Below are positions 1-6,405 of a stretch of DNA of 6,405 bases, one piece after another. The notes beneath the pieces were generated by a model. That model did not search any database. It worked only from the letters and a program-made list of their open reading frames with translations, and was not told the DNA's origin. Origin of the DNA: an uncultured Woeseiaceae bacterium (GTDB lineage: Bacteria > Pseudomonadota > Gammaproteobacteria > Woeseiales > Woeseiaceae); the NCBI GenBank assembly GCA_947259435.1, contig CAMYMP010000291.1, positions 1-6,405 of the forward strand, in the 5' to 3' direction. Numbering within the stretch: position 1 is the first letter of the stretch; the number at the start of each line of letters is the position of its first letter. Both the position numbers and the translations under genes were made by a program.

Positions 1-401
1 GAGGATGGATCAAATCGCAGCAACAGCGGCCGGCTGGCCTCGAGCGGCAAGACGAGAATGTCGAGCTTTTCCCGGACGTCGACGCCGGCGATATCCATGT
101 CGGTGCCCCACAAGAATTCGAGAGTGACATCGGATTGCCCGGAACGCGAAACGGAGCGCACGAGCCGCACATTGCGAATGACGCCGACGGTTTCCTCAAT
201 AGGTTTGGTCAGCAGGTTCTCGATCTCGACCGGCGCGGCGCCAGTCAATTCAGTCCGAATTGTTATGGTCGGGTAAGAAATGTCGGGCAGAAGATTGAGC
301 TTCAGACGCGACAGGGAAACCAGGCCGAATAGCGCTATCGCGACCATCAGCATCACGATCGTGACGCGCCGCTGCGTTGCTATCTCAATCAGTCGGCGCA
401 T
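1..401 (-). CDS. RND efflux permease, N-terminal part (3' end outside window)
   Basis: This is the first 133 residues of an inner-membrane RND transporter, which exports substrates by proton antiport as a trimer bound to a periplasmic adaptor and an outer-membrane channel. The protein opens MRRLIEIATQRR. TM1 follows at about residues 13-32, then the NLLPDISYPTITI stretch at the entry to the first periplasmic porter domain. Next come PVEIENLLTKPIEE, SVSRSGQSDVTLEF and WGTDMDIAGVDVREKLD, all typical of HAE-type or CzcA-like RND pumps. The ATG at 401-399 gives the canonical start just before TM1. Only a weak AGG-type ribosome site precedes it, and the ATG lies inside the end of the upstream adaptor gene (17-base overlap), so translational coupling is likely. 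The rest of a roughly 1000-residue protein is beyond position 1, so the proton-relay residues and substrate class cannot be judged. It is clearly a different subfamily from the permease at 2888-6028. Confidence 0.93.
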   Translation of the reverse strand, partial: MRRLIEIATQRRVTIVMLMVAIALFGLVSLSRLKLNLLPDISYPTITIRTELTGAAPVEIENLLTKPIEETVGVIRNVRLVRSVSRSGQSDVTLEFLWGTDMDIAGVDVREKLDILVLPLEASRPLLLRFDPS

Positions 402-1500
402 CGTCGCTTGCCTGTTCTTCAGCTTCGCTGATCGTCTCGGCGGCCCGGCCTTCCGCATTGATAATCGTCACAACGGAATCGTTCTTGAGGCCGATTTGCC
501 CGACCGTGACCACGAGATCATCGTCAGTAATGCCACTCGTAATTTCGACCATTCCGTTATTGCTGTAGCCGGTTTGCACGACCTTGCGCATTGCTTTGCC
601 ATCCTCGACGACAAAGACGCTGGTTTGCGTGCTTTCTTCAAGAATGGCGCTGCGCGGTACCTGCAAGACGTTTTCGTGCTGGTCGTAGACGATGCTGATG
701 CGACCGAACATGCCGGGTTTTATCCGCCGCTGATCGTCAGAGATCTCTATCGTGATTTTGAAAGTCCCGGTTTGGGGGTCGACAACAGGGCTCACTCGCG
801 TCACGGTTGCCATGAAGCGTTGTCCCTGCAGCGCATCGATGTCGATGCCGACGACCTGATCTTTGGCGATATTGCGATATTGGCGTTCAGGGACAAACAG
901 GTAAACTACGAGCGGATCGAAACTCGTGACTTTGAAAACCGCTTCACCCGCGGAGATCGTGTTGCCACGCCGTACGTAGCGCTCGGAGACGACGCCGTCG
1001 ATCGGCGCGCGAATCTGGGTATAGTCGAGTTCGAGCTTCGCAAGGTTATAGGAGGCCTCCAGCGCCTCCATGTCGTACTTGATTTTGTCGAAATCACCGC
1101 TGCTGATCAGGCCCTTTTCCTTGAGTTCCACGTTCCTTTCGTAGTCGCGCTGCAGCTTGCGAAGGTTGGCGGCAGACTGGTTCAGTTCAAGCCTCAGGCG
1201 ATCGCCGTCGAGCCTGGCCATTATCTGTCCCTGGCTAATGTCGTCGCCTTCCTCAACCAGAATCTCGCGAACTTCGCCCGACACCTTTGCAACGACGTCC
1301 GCCTCGGCGAATGCTTCAATCGGTGCGGTACCGGAGTAGACAGCGTAGATGTCGCCTCGTGTCGGTTTACCGACCTCTACGGGCACAGCGGCAGTTTCTT
1401 CTTCGTCTTCAGCCTTGTCGGAGTCTCCTCCGAATTGTCCGCACGCGCTTAGCAAGAGTGCATACGCGATTATGGCCGGACCAGGACGATGCAGAAGCAT
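385..1500 (-). CDS. RND membrane fusion protein (periplasmic adaptor lipoprotein), second of a tandem pair
   Basis: This 371-residue HlyD/AcrA-type adaptor would link the RND permease encoded just downstream to an outer-membrane channel. A lipoprotein signal runs from residue 1 to the lipobox LLSAC, with Cys20 as the predicted lipidated residue, followed by an acidic linker (about 27-36). The lipoyl half-motifs are at about 68-100 (AKVSGEVREILVEEGD) and 160-197 (IRAPIDGVVSERYVRRG), flanking a short alpha-hairpin at about 101-158. A beta-barrel (about 200-275, PGMFGRISIVYD) and a membrane-proximal domain (about 276-350) follow, then an acidic tail. An open frame continues upstream to 1617, but the ATG at 1500-1498 is preferred. 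It begins the signal peptide, has GGGGAG six bases before it, and avoids overlapping the previous gene. The 3' end overlaps the permease start by 17 bases, and the gene closely resembles the adaptor at 1562-2638. Confidence 0.95.
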   Translation of the reverse strand: MLLHRPGPAIIAYALLLSACGQFGGDSDKAEDEEETAAVPVEVGKPTRGDIYAVYSGTAPIEAFAEADVVAKVSGEVREILVEEGDDISQGQIMARLDGDRLRLELNQSAANLRKLQRDYERNVELKEKGLISSGDFDKIKYDMEALEASYNLAKLELDYTQIRAPIDGVVSERYVRRGNTISAGEAVFKVTSFDPLVVYLFVPERQYRNIAKDQVVGIDIDALQGQRFMATVTRVSPVVDPQTGTFKITIEISDDQRRIKPGMFGRISIVYDQHENVLQVPRSAILEESTQTSVFVVEDGKAMRKVVQTGYSNNGMVEITSGITDDDLVVTVGQIGLKNDSVVTIINAEGRAAETISEAEEQASDDAPTD

Positions 1501-1506
1501 CTTTTT

Positions 1507-1512
1507 CTCCCC
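1507..1512 (-). promoter_or_regulatory. Ribosome binding site of the second adaptor
   Basis: GGGGAG on the minus strand lies six bases before the ATG at 1500-1498. It is the only strong Shine-Dalgarno match before any start in the window. It decides that start against an in-frame upstream start at 1617, which would put about 39 hydrophilic residues before the lipoprotein signal. Confidence 0.8.
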
Positions 1513-1534
1513 AATTCGTATCGCGCCGGATTCA

Positions 1535-1557
1535 CCGCTTTGCGGCCGGTGCCCGGC
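1535..1557 (-). other. Two small adjacent hairpins between the two adaptor genes
   Basis: In the 61-base gap between the adaptors, GCCGG-tgc-CCGGC (1545-1557) and CCGC-ttt-GCGG (1535-1545) are perfect short inverted repeats sharing one base, so they could form only as alternatives or with fraying. No T-run follows on the minus strand, so this is not an intrinsic terminator. A role in mRNA stability or in tuning the ratio of the two adaptors is possible but unproven. Chance occurrence in GC-rich DNA is also plausible. Confidence 0.3.
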
Positions 1558-1561
1558 TTCG

Positions 1562-2638
1562 TCAGCCCGTGAAGCGCTCCGCGTCGCGATTGCTGGCAAG
1601 CACTTTGCTGCCATCACGCAGACCAGACTGACCAGTCACGACGACCTCCTCGTGCTCGGCGAGGCCATTCAGGACTTCTACTTGACCTCTCGTCATGATG
1701 CCCGTCCCGATTGTCCTGCGAATTACTTCTCCGTCGGCAACGACATAGACAACCATTTCATCATCTTCTTCGACGAGAGCGTCAGCAGGAATGAGCAACG
1801 CATCGGCATGCTTTTCATAGGCAATCGTGAACCGAGCGAACATACCCGGAACAAGATAGCCATTGTTGTTTTTCATCACCGCTGTGGCACGGAACGTGCC
1901 GTTGCGAACATCGATCGTTGGGCTGATCCGTACAATCGTCGCGTCAAAGTGAGCGTCGGGCATCGAGTCGACTTGCAGGCTTGCGCTGTGGCCAGCCGAG
2001 AATTTGGCGAGTTCCGCTTGCGGAATCTGCATGTAAGCCACGAGCTCGCTGGTGTCGGTGATGCGAAAAGCAACGCTGTTGGCGTCGATGTTCTGTCCCA
2101 GCTTGATTTCACGGGAAGAGACAACGCCACCAATCGTTGCGCGAATGGCGGAATAGTCGAAATTGAGCTTCGCCAACTCGTAAGTTGCCTGCAACGCGTC
2201 GACGTCGTACCGCAGGCCTTCGAACATGGCCTCGCTGACAAGCCCGCGCCCGGCCAGTTCGCGGTAGCGTTCGAATTCTTTCCGTGCTTGCTCGAGATTC
2301 GCTTTTGCAGCCAGCATTTCAAGGCGCAATCGTTCGCCGTCGAGCCGTGCGAGGACCTGACCTTGCACAACCGTGTCTCCTTCCTCGACGAGCAGTTCGA
2401 CAACTTCGCCAGGTACGCGCGCAAGCACCGGCGCATCCGCGTCCGACGTGATAGTCGTCGTCGCGTGATACGTCGCATAGATATCCGCCCGGACCGGATA
2501 CGCCACCTCGACAGGCACGGGCGCGGCGGCGCGAACCTGATCGTCGCCGGCACTGCTCGCCTCGCCGATACCGCAGCCGGGGAGAGCTGCGATACCGGAC
2601 AAGGCCACTACGGCTACTATCGGTGTGATTGCTTTCAT
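1562..2638 (-). CDS. RND membrane fusion protein (periplasmic adaptor lipoprotein), first of a tandem pair
   Basis: This 358-residue HlyD/AcrA-type adaptor is the first gene of the downstream efflux locus. Its lipoprotein signal (MKAITPIVAVVALSG) ends in the lipobox ALPGC, with Cys22 predicted to be lipidated and to anchor the protein facing the periplasm. The first lipoyl half is at about 70-100 (ARVPGEVVELLVEEGD). An alpha-hairpin follows at about 101-158, then the second lipoyl half from about 160, a beta-barrel at about 198-275 (VPGMFARFTIAYE) and a membrane-proximal domain to the end. The usual RAPIDGVV motif reads RATIGGVV here, a departure from family consensus. The ATG at 2638-2636 is chosen. 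An in-frame GTG at 2647 adds three residues (M-N-H), and neither start has a clear Shine-Dalgarno site. A promoter with an operator-like repeat sits just upstream. By eye about half the residues of the N-terminal halves match the adaptor at 385-1500, which suggests tandem duplication. Confidence 0.94.
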   Translation of the reverse strand: MKAITPIVAVVALSGIAALPGCGIGEASSAGDDQVRAAAPVPVEVAYPVRADIYATYHATTTITSDADAPVLARVPGEVVELLVEEGDTVVQGQVLARLDGERLRLEMLAAKANLEQARKEFERYRELAGRGLVSEAMFEGLRYDVDALQATYELAKLNFDYSAIRATIGGVVSSREIKLGQNIDANSVAFRITDTSELVAYMQIPQAELAKFSAGHSASLQVDSMPDAHFDATIVRISPTIDVRNGTFRATAVMKNNNGYLVPGMFARFTIAYEKHADALLIPADALVEEDDEMVVYVVADGEVIRRTIGTGIMTRGQVEVLNGLAEHEEVVVTGQSGLRDGSKVLASNRDAERFTG

Positions 2639-2664
2639 GTGATTCACAGCATGCGGCGTTGCTT

Positions 2665-2703
2665 GGTGTTATAGTGAAGTATAACACTAGTTCGGTATAA
2701 CGC
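2665..2703 (-). promoter_or_regulatory. Predicted repressor operator: three GTGTTATA-type half-sites
   Basis: GTGTTATA (2666-2673) and TATAACAC (2680-2687) form a perfect 8-bp inverted repeat with a 6-base spacer. A third, near-identical half-site lies further upstream: on the minus strand 2703-2694 reads GCGTTATACC, and 2687-2678 reads GTGTTATACT. These two are direct repeats offset by 16 bases. Together the half-sites cover the predicted -35, -10 and start region. This is the arrangement expected of an operator for a TetR- or MarR-type repressor, families that commonly control RND pumps. The repeats are seen directly. The binding protein is inferred and no regulator gene lies in the window. 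Confidence 0.6.
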
Positions 2704-2705
2704 AA
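2678..2705 (-). promoter_or_regulatory. Predicted sigma70-type promoter of the two-adaptor efflux locus
   Basis: On the minus strand, TATACT (2683-2678) matches the -10 consensus at 5 of 6 bases. TTGCGT (2705-2700) is a weak -35 (TTG conserved) with a 16-base spacer. Transcription would begin near 2671, leaving a leader of about 33 bases to the ATG at 2638. An AT-rich tract lies further upstream (about 2725-2755). The overlap with the palindromic half-sites supports a regulated promoter here. Confidence 0.5.
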
Positions 2706-2887
2706 CACCTAAATTCACGGATCTGCCTTTTTCTATTCTTTTAAATACAATGACTTAGCGAAACAGAGTCCCAAACGCTTTGCAGTGTTCATCGCGAGTT
2801 TCCCTTTTCACGGGGCAACGACGTCGCGCAGTCCCGTTATCTACCTGTTAGATGCGCGAAACGGCCATTTGGATTGAAATAATTGTG

Positions 2888-5800
2888 TCAGGAGACCGCA
2901 TCGGCCGAGTGGCCGGTATGGCGGGCGCGGCGTTCCGCCATTCTCATCGATACGTTGGCCTGGATCATCAGCAGGCTGGGCGTCAGGAACAATGTCAATA
3001 CCGTCGCGAATGCGAGTCCCCCGGCAACCGATGACGCAAGTTGCGTCCACCATTGCGAACTGGGGGCGCCGATCGATATCTCCCGGGCAAGCAGGTTGAT
3101 ATTGACACCGAGAACCATCGGCAAGAGGCCGATAATCGTGGTCACGGTTGTCAGTAATACCGGCCGCAGGCGAACTGCGCAGGTTCGCAGGATGGCGTCG
3201 AATGCCGTTGTTCCACGACTTCGAAGAACGTTATACGTGTCGATAAAAACGATGTTGTTGTTGACAACGATGCCCGCGAGCGTGATGACGCCGACGCTAC
3301 TCATGATGACGCCGAACGGCGAGCCGATAATCAGGTGGGCGAGCAGCACACCGCCTGTCGAGAAAATAACGGCCGTCAGTATCAGAGCTGCCTGATAAAT
3401 ACTATTGAATTGTGTAACGAGAATGATTGCCATGATCGCGATGGCCATCATCATGGCCTGAGCGAGAAACGTTTCGTCTTCTTCCTGGTCTTCGATCGTG
3501 CCCCGAAACTGTGCGTTCACACTCGGGTCGATATCGAGCGTCGGTAACAGCTCACGCAGTTCTGCGATTACATCGTTCACAAGATAACCTGCGGCAACGT
3601 CTGCCTCGATCGTCATCGTGCGACGCATATCGGTGCGAGTTATGGCACTGACCTGCTGTGCCGGAACGCGCTCGACGAAGGTACTCATCGGTACCAATCC
3701 ATTCGGGGTCGGTATGCGCAGCTCGTCGATTTGCGCCAGGCTGCGACTATCAGACGGGTAGCGGACCCGAATGTCGATCTCGTCGTCACTGTCATCGGGT
3801 CGATATTCGCCAACCTTGATGCCGTTGGTAACGAGCTGCACCATCGCGCCAACCAGCGTGATATCGGCACCGAAGCGCGCAGCTTCTGCGCGATCGACCT
3901 TGATCTGCCACTCGATGCCGGGCAGCGGGCGGCCGTCTTCGATATTAGTGACGCCCGGGTGCTGCTCCAGGGCCGAGCGAACCTGCGCGATCGTATCGAT
4001 TACAGCGTCCGCGTTGCGCGACGAGAATTCGACAAAAATGGGTTTACCCTGCGGTGGCCCTGAATCGGGCTTGCGCGTCTCGATCATGATGCCCGCAAGA
4101 TCGGCGGTTTTGTCTCTGATTTCGGCAAGTATCACATTGGCTTTGCGACGTTCGTCCCAGTCGACAAAATTCAGCGTAATAGAGCCAATCTGATCCGGCG
4201 CCTCACGTACCGCACCGGTCTTCGCGTAGAGATACTCGATCTCCGGCATGCCGAGCAGTCGCTCCTCGACCTGCCGCACGAGCAGGTCTTTCTCATCGGT
4301 CGAGAGATCTCCGCGGGCGCGAATATCGATCATCGCGAACGGTGGCTCGACGTCCGGAAAATACTCGGTTCCACGGCCGAACGCGATGAATCCAGCGTAG
4401 ATGCTGAGCAACAAGGCGGTCACGATACCGACATTGCGCCAGGGATGATGCAGTGACTTCCTGAGGAACTGTACGTAGCGCCCGGTGAATCCCTCCAGGG
4501 TCTCGAGGTCGCCGGTTTCAGCTGCGGCGAGATTGCGGCGGGCCGAATCGCTGACAGCTTCCGTCTTGCCGAATATCGAGCCCAGCGTCGGGACGATGAG
4601 CAGCGCCATCAGCAGGGAAGCTGACAGCACAGCGATCAGCGTAAGCGGCAGGTACTTCATGAACTCGCCCGATATCCCGGGCCAGAACGCGAGAGGAACG
4701 AATGCCGCGAGTGTCGTACACGTCGAGGCGATGATCGGCCAGGACATGCGCGCTGCCGCACGCGAGTAGGCATCGCGGCGCGATTCGCCTTCTGCCAAAC
4801 GGCGGTCGGCCATTTCAGTGACCACAATGGCCCCATCGACCAGCATGCCCACTGCCATAATCAACGCGAACAGGACCATCATGTTGATCGTTATGCCGAA
4901 CGCCCCGATCAGCAATATACCGAGCAGGAAACTGCCCGGTATCGAGACGCCGACCAGTGACGCCGAGCGGATGCCGAGAATGCCGACGATGACGATAAAA
5001 ACGAGCAACACGGCAATCAGCACGCTGTTCTGTAATTCCGTCAACATGTCGTTGACGTCTTTCGATTTGTCGCGGGAAACGCTGATCTCTATATCGGCGG
5101 GCCAATACTGTTTTTGTTCTTCGATGATTGCCATGACCTGATCAATAGCGTCGACCAGATTGGCACCGCCGCGCTGTACGACCTCGATCGCCAGCGCAGG
5201 CTTGCCGTTGAGTCGCGCGTAGCTTTCAGCGTCCTTGTAGGTCCGACGGACTTCCGCGATGTCCCTGAAATGCACGATCTGTTCGCCGACTGCCTTGATT
5301 GGCATATCGAGAACATCCTCCGCATTCTCGAAGACACCAGGCACCTTGACCGGAAACCGACCCTCGCTGGATTGCAGGGAACCTGCAGCGACAAGCCGAT
5401 TGTTGCGATTGATGAAGCTGACGATTTGCGCCTGGTCCAGCCCGTAACTTTCCATGGCCAGCGGATCCACAATTACTTCCATCAGCTCTTCACGGACACC
5501 TACGAGATTCACTTCGAGAACACCGGCCAACGACTCGAAGTCCTCCTTCAGGTCCTTGGCAATTTGCGTCAGCGTGCGCTCCGGAACATCGCCTGCGAGA
5601 TTAAGAACGAGCATCGGGTCGAAGCGAGTCATTTTCACTTCGTTGACGGTGGGCTCCTCTGTCTCGCTCGGCAGCTTTGCCTCGGCCATGTCCACTTTTT
5701 CGCGGACGTCCTGCAGGGCTTTGTCGGTATCGATGCCCGCTTCAAACTCTACCTGCACGCTGGCGCCGCCCTCGAATGCTTCGGCGATCATCTCCTTGAT

Positions 5801-6028
5801 GCCTTCGATCGAGCGGATTTCCTGCTCCATCGGACGAACGAGCAGGCGCTCTGCGTCTTCCGGCGAAATCCCGTCATGCTGAATGTAGACGTAGACGATC
5901 GGAATCTCGACGTCCGGCTCCGCCTCTTTCGGGATCGTCACGTAGGCCGTCAGGCCCGCAACGATCACGATGATCAGGCCGAGAATGACCGTCCGGCTTC
6001 GCGACATCGCAGCGTCAATCAAGTGCAT
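2888..6028 (-). CDS. RND efflux permease, complete (AcrB-like superfamily)
   Basis: This is a full-length inner-membrane RND pump of 1046 residues, the usual size. It has TM1 at about 13-32 and a first periplasmic porter region (about 33-333, with IPKEAEPDVEIPIVYV, GISPEDAERLLVRP and DVREKVD). A block of TM2-TM6 follows at about 335-490, then a cytoplasmic linker, TM7 at about 533-551, a second periplasmic region (about 552-850) and TM8-TM12 to about 1020. TM4 reads GMLVDGAIVVTE, with Asp398 and Glu405 equivalent to AcrB Asp407 and Glu414, but AcrB Asp408 is Gly399. TM10 reads GIVVNNNIVFID, with Asn923 where AcrB has Lys940. QWWTQLASSVAGGLAFATV near the end is a typical RND C-terminal motif. 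The ATG at 6028 starts right before TM1 and two bases after the adaptor stop, with no good Shine-Dalgarno, so translational coupling is likely. The substrate (drug, lipid or other) cannot be told from sequence. Confidence 0.96.
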   Translation of the reverse strand: MHLIDAAMSRSRTVILGLIIVIVAGLTAYVTIPKEAEPDVEIPIVYVYIQHDGISPEDAERLLVRPMEQEIRSIEGIKEMIAEAFEGGASVQVEFEAGIDTDKALQDVREKVDMAEAKLPSETEEPTVNEVKMTRFDPMLVLNLAGDVPERTLTQIAKDLKEDFESLAGVLEVNLVGVREELMEVIVDPLAMESYGLDQAQIVSFINRNNRLVAAGSLQSSEGRFPVKVPGVFENAEDVLDMPIKAVGEQIVHFRDIAEVRRTYKDAESYARLNGKPALAIEVVQRGGANLVDAIDQVMAIIEEQKQYWPADIEISVSRDKSKDVNDMLTELQNSVLIAVLLVFIVIVGILGIRSASLVGVSIPGSFLLGILLIGAFGITINMMVLFALIMAVGMLVDGAIVVTEMADRRLAEGESRRDAYSRAAARMSWPIIASTCTTLAAFVPLAFWPGISGEFMKYLPLTLIAVLSASLLMALLIVPTLGSIFGKTEAVSDSARRNLAAAETGDLETLEGFTGRYVQFLRKSLHHPWRNVGIVTALLLSIYAGFIAFGRGTEYFPDVEPPFAMIDIRARGDLSTDEKDLLVRQVEERLLGMPEIEYLYAKTGAVREAPDQIGSITLNFVDWDERRKANVILAEIRDKTADLAGIMIETRKPDSGPPQGKPIFVEFSSRNADAVIDTIAQVRSALEQHPGVTNIEDGRPLPGIEWQIKVDRAEAARFGADITLVGAMVQLVTNGIKVGEYRPDDSDDEIDIRVRYPSDSRSLAQIDELRIPTPNGLVPMSTFVERVPAQQVSAITRTDMRRTMTIEADVAAGYLVNDVIAELRELLPTLDIDPSVNAQFRGTIEDQEEDETFLAQAMMMAIAIMAIILVTQFNSIYQAALILTAVIFSTGGVLLAHLIIGSPFGVIMSSVGVITLAGIVVNNNIVFIDTYNVLRSRGTTAFDAILRTCAVRLRPVLLTTVTTIIGLLPMVLGVNINLLAREISIGAPSSQWWTQLASSVAGGLAFATVLTLFLTPSLLMIQANVSMRMAERRARHTGHSADAVS

Positions 6029-6030
6029 GA

Positions 6031-6405
6031 CTAATTACCCGGATTTGCTGCCTTGATCGCGACCGAAGTCTCGATGTCACTTTCGGGCACGGCGTTTACG
6101 ACCGAGCCGATATTTACGAAGCCCTGGCCGACCGTAATGATCGTTGCCGTATCCGGTAATCCCGCGACCCACACGCCATCGCTGGTCGAAAGCGCGATAT
6201 CGGCGACGACGAACTCGACCTCTTGATCGTCATTGACGATTTTGAGCCCGATGTTACCTGCATCATCCAGGGTCAGAAGCGAGGGAGATATGCGATGTGC
6301 CGTGACGAGCTCCGCCGGAACAAATAATTCAGCCGTACCGCCGGCACGTAGCGCGCCGTCGCTGTTGTCGACTTCCAGTTCGACAGCGAATGTCCGCGTT
6401 GCTTC
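6031..6405 (-). CDS. RND membrane fusion protein, C-terminal part (5' end outside window)
   Basis: An open frame enters from the right edge and ends at TAG (6033-6031). It encodes 124 residues starting EATRTFAVELEVDN and ending KAANPGN. RTFAVELEVDNSDGALRAGG-AELFVPAE matches the end of an adaptor beta-barrel. The LLTLDDAGNIGLKIVNDD stretch and VWVAGLPDTATIITVGQGFV match the membrane-proximal domain. The signal, lipoyl and hairpin parts lie beyond position 6405. The stop is two bases before the ATG of the permease at 6028, so the two form a two-gene unit, and this adaptor is presumably that pump's partner. It differs clearly from the two adaptors further downstream and is not a third copy of the tandem pair. 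It has no internal start needed for this reading. Confidence 0.88.
   Translation of the reverse strand, partial: EATRTFAVELEVDNSDGALRAGGTAELFVPAELVTAHRISPSLLTLDDAGNIGLKIVNDDQEVEFVVADIALSTSDGVWVAGLPDTATIITVGQGFVNIGSVVNAVPESDIETSVAIKAANPGN

Larger units (their letters stand above)
2639..2887. other. Intergenic region between the two efflux loci
   Basis: These roughly 250 bases separate the permease of the first locus from the first adaptor of the second. They are visibly AT-richer than the flanking genes, most clearly around 2725-2755, upstream of the predicted promoter. No reading frame here has coding character. No GC-rich stem followed by a T-run is seen on the minus strand after 2888, so the first transcript may end by a factor-dependent mechanism or read through. 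The promoter and operator near 2665-2705 are listed separately. Confidence 0.7.

Noticed and set aside
280..1452. Long plus-strand open frame (390 codons) antisense to the second adaptor
   Set aside because: It is a mirror of a well-supported adaptor gene, shows no recognisable domain, and has no ribosome site; long antisense frames are common in GC-rich DNA.
2644..2652. Minimal upstream frame ATG-CTG-TGA just before the first adaptor
   Set aside because: It has no ribosome site and a nine-base match is easily due to chance; I cannot support a leader-peptide role.
1349..2674. Long plus-strand open frame (441 codons) across both adaptors
   Set aside because: It spans two real genes and the promoter region on the other strand, and its translation lacks any family motif.
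2746..2751. Plus-strand TACAAT as a divergent promoter -10
   Set aside because: No matching -35 at a suitable distance and no plus-strand gene for it to serve.
2796..2821. Possible terminator hairpin after the complete permease (GTTTCCC with GGGGCAAC)
   Set aside because: The stem is imperfect and short, and no T-run follows on the minus strand.
2839..2853. Inverted repeat ATCTA-cctgt-TAGAT in the intergenic region
   Set aside because: Five-base AT-rich arms with no T-run and no nearby promoter; too weak to call a terminator or operator.
5114..6034. Plus-strand open frame (306 codons) antisense to the permease start
   Set aside because: It is a shadow of the strongly conserved N-terminal part of the RND permease, with no protein motif of its own.

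Overview
The window holds two tandem RND-type efflux loci, all on the minus strand, so transcription runs from high to low coordinates. The coding DNA is moderately GC-rich, with Gram-negative lipoprotein signals on two periplasmic adaptors. This points to a Gram-negative bacterium, most likely a proteobacterium and possibly a gammaproteobacterium, but no marker gene is present and the assignment is an inference.

Locus A (right, 6405 to 2888): the C-terminal 124 residues of a membrane fusion protein (periplasmic adaptor), cut by the window edge, followed after 2 bases by a complete 1046-residue RND permease. Its TM4 proton-relay motif has one Asp (VDG) instead of AcrB's two. The Lys expected in TM10 is replaced by Asn.

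Intergenic region (2887 to 2639): about 250 bases, visibly AT-richer than the genes, with no convincing gene and no clear intrinsic terminator. Near its downstream end lies a sigma70-like promoter pointing into locus B. It is overlaid by three copies of a GTGTTATA-type half-site, two of them forming a perfect 8-bp inverted repeat over the -10. This looks like the operator of a local repressor, but no regulator gene lies in the window.

Locus B (left, 2638 to 1): two successive lipoprotein adaptors that look like diverged tandem duplicates, then the first 133 residues of a second, different RND permease, whose start overlaps the second adaptor by 17 bases. Two adaptors before one pump gene recalls the TriA-TriB-TriC pump of Pseudomonas aeruginosa, where both adaptors are needed. 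No outer-membrane channel gene is in the window, so both pumps must use a TolC-like protein encoded elsewhere.

Together the genes describe two proton-driven tripartite exporters of unknown substrate. I see no mobile element, CRISPR array, RNA gene or clearly new system. The most notable points are the paired adaptors and the multi-half-site operator.
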